The notes below the pieces were generated by a model that had not been told where the DNA came from, did not search any database, and was given only the letters and a program-made list of their open reading frames with translations. Made by a program: the position numbers and the translations under genes. Shown here one piece after another: positions 60,199-64,000 of a stretch of DNA of 64,000 bases. This stretch comes from Aldrovandia affinis (Eukaryota; Chordata; Actinopteri; Notacanthiformes; Halosauridae). The stretch is taken from NCBI GenBank assembly GCA_029706075.1, contig JAINUG010000487.1, positions 124,001-188,000 of the forward strand, read 5' to 3'. Within the stretch, counting starts at the first letter, position 1, and each line of letters opens with the position of its first letter.

Positions 60199-61384
60199 CC
60201 CCCTGAGGTCGATGGGAGCGGCGCCGATCCCAGCAGCAATAAAAGTATATTACTATTTCTAACAAGATCTATGAAGAATACTTTTCAAAGAGCCTAAAAT
60301 ATTATAAAAAATCGTATGTAGCATGATCGGTTTCATGATCTCACGTCCTTGTAAAATCGATTCTTGTTTTTGTTTATTATTAGAGTGCTTCTGTTTAGTT
60401 AAATCCGTGTTTGGGATTACGTTTTGGATTTGCTGTTTAGCTAGCTTTGTTTGTTCAGCTAGCTTTGTTTGTTCCAGTTCGTTTATCATTTTGGTTTGTT
60501 TTGTGAGTTATTTGCGTGTCGCCTCCGACATTGTTTTGCCTACGTTTGTGGATAATAAAATAAGAGCCAAAATGGCTGCTGCCACAAGAAGCGCTTGTCG
60601 TGAAAGGAGAAATGGTAACTAAAATATTGCTTAGCCATTTAAAATCTAAATTGTGAGTTGTTGTTTTAACTCTAAAGTGAAAAAATCACAAAAAGTTTAA
60701 TTGGAAGACCCTTTTTTTCCTTGGGTCTCAGGAGGATATTATGTGCATTATTGTTAGCTGTATGACTTGTAATATGTGGCATTCCCCTGTATATACTGTA
60801 TAGTAGTTTGTGTGCTGTTTTCAATAAATCTTCCAAAATGAAAAAGCATATATTCTTCTGCATGGCTCACTGACTTGCTTACTCTGATGGCCTTTGAGAG
60901 AGATAGATGGCCCATCTGACAACTCTTAGAGGTGTGGACAATGAATAATGAATATTCAGGTATTTAGCATTTAGCCCTCCCACAGCCTGAAATAAATGTG
61001 ACCAGTTCTGATAAAAACAGGTTTTTAGCTATTTAGATCTCAGATGTGCTAAACTGTTTTCACACCCTTACATAACCAAGACCTTGATGAACAAACGCAC
61101 ATTGGCAAAACAATTCGTCACTATAGTTTAGTGTGTGCTTTCACAACTTTTGTGACAGCAGAAAAATTTACTATTTTTAACTTGTGTGTTTGTAGATCTA
61201 TTTACAAGCTGCATATGATACTGACCAAACTATTGATGGCATACAAATGTAGCTGTGATTGTCCTTCAAATAAAAATATCAAACACTTTGGAGTAAGTGT
61301 GTGTTAAGTTGATGAAATTTAGATAAATATCAGACCATGCCAAAATTACAAACCATCTCAAAGCTTAGCACGGACCTCAGAGGG
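60199..61384. mobile_element. piggyBac-like element, 1,186 bp
   Basis: TTAA lies on both sides (60195-60198, 61385-61388). The ends CCCCCTGAGGTC and (inverted) CCCTCTGAGGTC match at 11 of 12 bases. About 190 bp near the right end equal, in reverse, the MITE at 35192-35601, so both belong to one family. Inside, a minor frame (60323-60622) and AT-rich text show no clear transposase, so this is probably non-autonomous. Confidence 0.75.
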
Positions 61385-61744
61385 TTAACAGTACACTCCG
61401 GTGTGAGCATTTTATTTCTATGTTTGATTGCATTCCCATTCTTTAATTCTTGTCCATCACTCTGTAATAATCCAACATAACAAAGATAGACAAACACTTC
61501 AGCTAACCTAAATGTGCATTGTATGGTTATATAGATATAGATATATATTATATATCGTCTCAATGCCTTATTTGATAAATAGTTGCCTTGTTCCCGCATG
61601 CGTTTATGCAGATGTAACGGAGTAGAATGTTCATAGTTAAATTATTGTTAAAACGGGTGCAACTACGCCTTTCGGTGTTAGTTTGGTATGGTGTGACATA
61701 GTGGGTCTCGCGTGAACTTGCCCGAATTTGCCCAGACTTGCCAG

Positions 61745-62046
61745 AAAGTTCTGGATGTTGAACGGGTAGGTCACGTTTGTAACAGGTCCGGGATAAACTA
61801 GGATTTGCTAGGATTAAAAGTGCAGATATGTCTTATTTTGCCATGCAGTGTATTTACAATGACTTACGTTAACTATTTGAGTCCACTCGACAATTTATGT
61901 TGCCCTTAAGATTGTTTTAGAAAAGTTTTCATGTCGAACTTGCATGCTGACTGCCTCCTGTTTCATGCTATCTAGAAGAGCATGTTGTGTCCCGAGACCT
62001 GGCCAGCTGTAATATCACTGACCCACCATACCACTTTATGTTCCAG
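61745..62046 (+). other. Unit 1 exon-like block split by a 210-bp GT-AG segment
   Basis: Part A (61745-61765, AAAGTTCTGGATGTTGAACG + G) is followed by GTAGGTCACG... and a pyrimidine-rich end ...TTCATGCTATCTAG, then part B (61976-62046, AAGAGCATGTTG...TTCCAG). A CTGAC that could serve as a branch point lies near 61948. In all later units A and B are joined with no extra base, so 61766-61975 behaves exactly like a spliceosomal intron. Confidence 0.7.
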
Positions 62047-63881
62047 GTAATATTTCTAGGTTTTCCTTGTATTTTCTATGGTTCCGTGAACCGGGAATGT
62101 TGTGTGTGTGAATGAGCTGCGTTCGGATAAGCAGCCAGCTAGCTAGTTAGCCAGCTCGCCGTGAGCATGGTCGCTTGTACTAGCCATAGCTAGGTCCATG
62201 TGTGTTGTGTGTTTTGCGACACACGTACAGAGTTTATAATGTATGTGTTCTTGATTTTATATTTTATATTTTGTATTCTAAAATGGATCACATGTTTTTG
62301 TTAGTGTAGCAGATGCTGAAATGTTTAGTTATGTTATGCAAATATGATTCAGTTGTAGCCTCGGTATTGTGCTTCAGAATACAGTATCACACAGTCTAAT
62401 ATTTTACCACTATACGATCACAAAAAGCTATAGTAGGTCTTATGTTTTTGTTTTATAGGCATAGCTACCATGTATTTTTGTTTAATTATGTTTGAGTTTG
62501 ACTTGGTACTGCTTGTCCATACTAGCCTACAAGTAGGCAACACAAGCGTTTGTATTTGCCAACAGAAAGTTCTGGATGTTGAACGGAAGAGCATGTTGTG
62601 TCCCGAGACCTGGCCAGCTGTAATATCACTGACCCACCATACCACTTTATGTTCCAGGTAATATTTCTAGGTTTTCCTTGTATTTTCTATGGTTCCGTGA
62701 ACCGGGAATGTTGTGTGTGTGAATGAGCTGCGTTCGGATAAGCAGCCAGCTAGCTAGTTAGCCAGCTCGCCGTGAGCATGGTCGCTTGTACTAGCCATAG
62801 CTAGGTCCATGTGTGTGTTGTGTGTTTGCGACACACGTACAGAGTTTATAATGTATGTGTTCTTGATTTTATATTTTATATTTTGTATTCTAAAATGGAT
62901 CACATGTTTTTGTTAGTGTAGCAGATGCTGAAATGTTTAGTTATGTTATGCAAATATGATTCAGTTGTAGCCTCGGGTATTGTGCTTCAGAATACAGTAT
63001 CACACAGTCTAATATTTTACCACTATACGATCACAAAAGCTATAGTAGGTCTTATGTTTTGTTTTATAGGCATAGCCTACCATGTATTTTTGTTTAATTA
63101 TGTTTGAGTTTGACTTGGTACTGCTTGTCCATACTAGCCTACAAGTAGGCAACACAAGCGTTTGTATTTGCCAACAGAAAGTTCTGGATGTTGAACGGAA
63201 GAGCATGTTGTGTCCCGAGACCTGGCCAGCTGTAATATCACTGACCCACCATACCACTTTATGTTCCAGGTAATATTTCTAGGTTTTCCTTGTATTTTCT
63301 ATGGTTCCGTGAACCGGGAATGTTGTGTGTGTGAATGAGCTGCGTTCGGATAAGCAGCCAGCTAGCTAGTTAGCCAGCTCGCCGTGAGCATGGTCGCTTG
63401 TACTAGCCATAGCTAGGTCCACGTGTGTGTTGTGTGTTTGCGACACACGTACAGAGTTTATAATGTATGTGTTCTTGATTTTATATTTTATATTTTGTAT
63501 TCTAAAATGGATCACATGTTTTTGTTAGTGTAGCAGATGCTGAAATGTTTAGTTATGTTATGCAAATATGATTCAGTTGTAGCCTCGGGTATTGTGCTTC
63601 AGAATACAGTATTACACAGTCTAATATTTTACCACTATACGATCACAAAAGCTATAGTAGGTCTTATGTTTTGTTTTATAGGCATAGCCTACCATGTATT
63701 TTTGTTTAATTATGTTTGAGTTTGACTTGGTACTGCTTGTCCATACTAGCCTACAAGTAGGCAACACAAGCGTTTGTATTTGCCAACAGAAAGTTCTGGA
63801 TGTTGAACGGAAGAGCATGTTGTGTCCCGAGACCTGGCCAGCTGTAATATCACTGACCCACCATACCACTTTATGTTCCAG
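61976..63881 (+). repeat. 612-bp tandem repeat array (3 full units plus a partial one)
   Basis: The landmark CATGTTGTGTCCCGAGACC recurs at 61981, 62592, 63204 and 63816, giving periods of 611, 612 and 612. Units differ by only a few bases (for example small differences in TGTGTGTTGTGTG and in T or A runs), so the array is young or homogenised. Each unit holds an exon-like 92-nt block (62566-62657, 63178-63269, 63790-63881). It is preceded by TTTGTATTTGCCAACAG and, except in the last copy, followed by GTAATATTTC. One frame through the block is open (KVLDVERKSMLCPETWPAV), but 92 nt is not a multiple of 3. Confidence 0.9.
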
Positions 63882-64000
63882 CAATAAAGGGAACCTGTGA
63901 TTCATCTGGCTGTCCTGTTCAATGTGTGGAAGCAGTAGAGTGCAGCAGTAAAAAGTGACCCGTCACACAGACAGCCCAATCCTAGGGGTTTACATCCTAT

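Larger units (their letters stand above)
61613..63967 (+). mobile_element. LTR-like element with internal 612-bp tandem array
   Basis: It begins TGTAACGGAG, ends CCGTCACA and is flanked by CAGA on both sides (61609-61612, 63968-63971), which fits a solo LTR of 2,355 bp. AATAAA at 63883-63888 is a plausible poly(A) signal. Most of the length is a tandem array of a ~612-bp unit, each carrying a GC-richer block (CAGCCAGCTAGCTAGTTAGC), a TATATTTTATATTTTG stretch, an ATGCAAAT octamer and a 92-nt exon-like block. No pol, gag or second LTR is present. A satellite-like insert is an alternative, but the short flanking duplication favours a retroelement. Confidence 0.65.

Noticed and set aside
61976-63881. 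Array read as a CRISPR or simple satellite
   Set aside because: Units are 612 bp without spacers, the DNA is eukaryotic, and the array lies within TG/CA borders with a 4-bp flanking duplication.
62418-63905. Minus-strand frames of 75-94 codons repeated in each array unit
   Set aside because: They are the antisense of the exon-like block and its intron, and recur only because the unit is tandem; there is no start context or known domain.

Overview
The window is nuclear DNA of a ray-finned (teleost-type) fish. Three things point to this: a spliced Krüppel-like factor gene with KLF15 hallmarks, a tRNA-derived SINE with an L2-type LINE tail, and a dense mix of Tc1, hAT, piggyBac-like, BEL/Pao, L1, L2 and retroviral relics. 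The species cannot be fixed from sequence alone. Only one host protein-coding gene is well supported, klf15 on the minus strand (27850-30518). Almost everything else is transposable-element sequence, much of it nested and broken.

Layout. 1-2042: leader and LTR remnant of a minus-strand endogenous retrovirus (ERV), split by a hAT element (116-1319). 2073-4218: plus-strand retroviral remnant (integrase end, frame-broken env, candidate LTR). 4392-4731: hAT MITE. 4870-7330: minus L1 LINE. 7440-7939: L2 tail. 7940-12728: minus BEL/Pao element, abutted by a Tc1 fragment. 13695-18195: plus L2-group LINE carrying a 1,378-bp solo LTR (LTR-A). 18196-18662: LTR-B. 23335-24918: second copy of the ERV leader with a tRNA-Phe primer-binding site and LTR-B, joined to a truncated LTR-A (to 25881). 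25882-31800: klf15 with a Tc1 copy in its intron. 32266-33482: element with 27-bp perfect inverted ends, holding a SINE. 34400-35715: hAT with a TTAA-flanked MITE inside. 38153-39400: old LTR-like repeats. 40320-47545: series of Tc1 copies. 47667-50775: LINE pieces, one split by a THAP/SWIM-type DNA transposon (48964-50143). 52980-54440: minus retroviral integrase remnant. 54460-58625: Ty3 RT scrap and two L2-group LINE pieces. 60199-61384: piggyBac-like element. 61613-63967: LTR-like element holding a 612-bp tandem array.

The most unusual structure is the last one. It is bounded by TG/CA and a 4-bp duplication (CAGA). Its first repeat unit carries a 210-bp GT-AG intron-like segment that is missing, to the base, from the three later copies. 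Those copies therefore look as if they were made from spliced RNA, or else the intron was gained in unit 1. Several insertions in the window can be checked internally: the hAT at 116 has an empty-site paralogue near 23692, and LTR-A and the THAP/SWIM element each restore an open LINE frame when removed. The genes do not form a pathway; the window records successive insertions around one transcription-factor gene.
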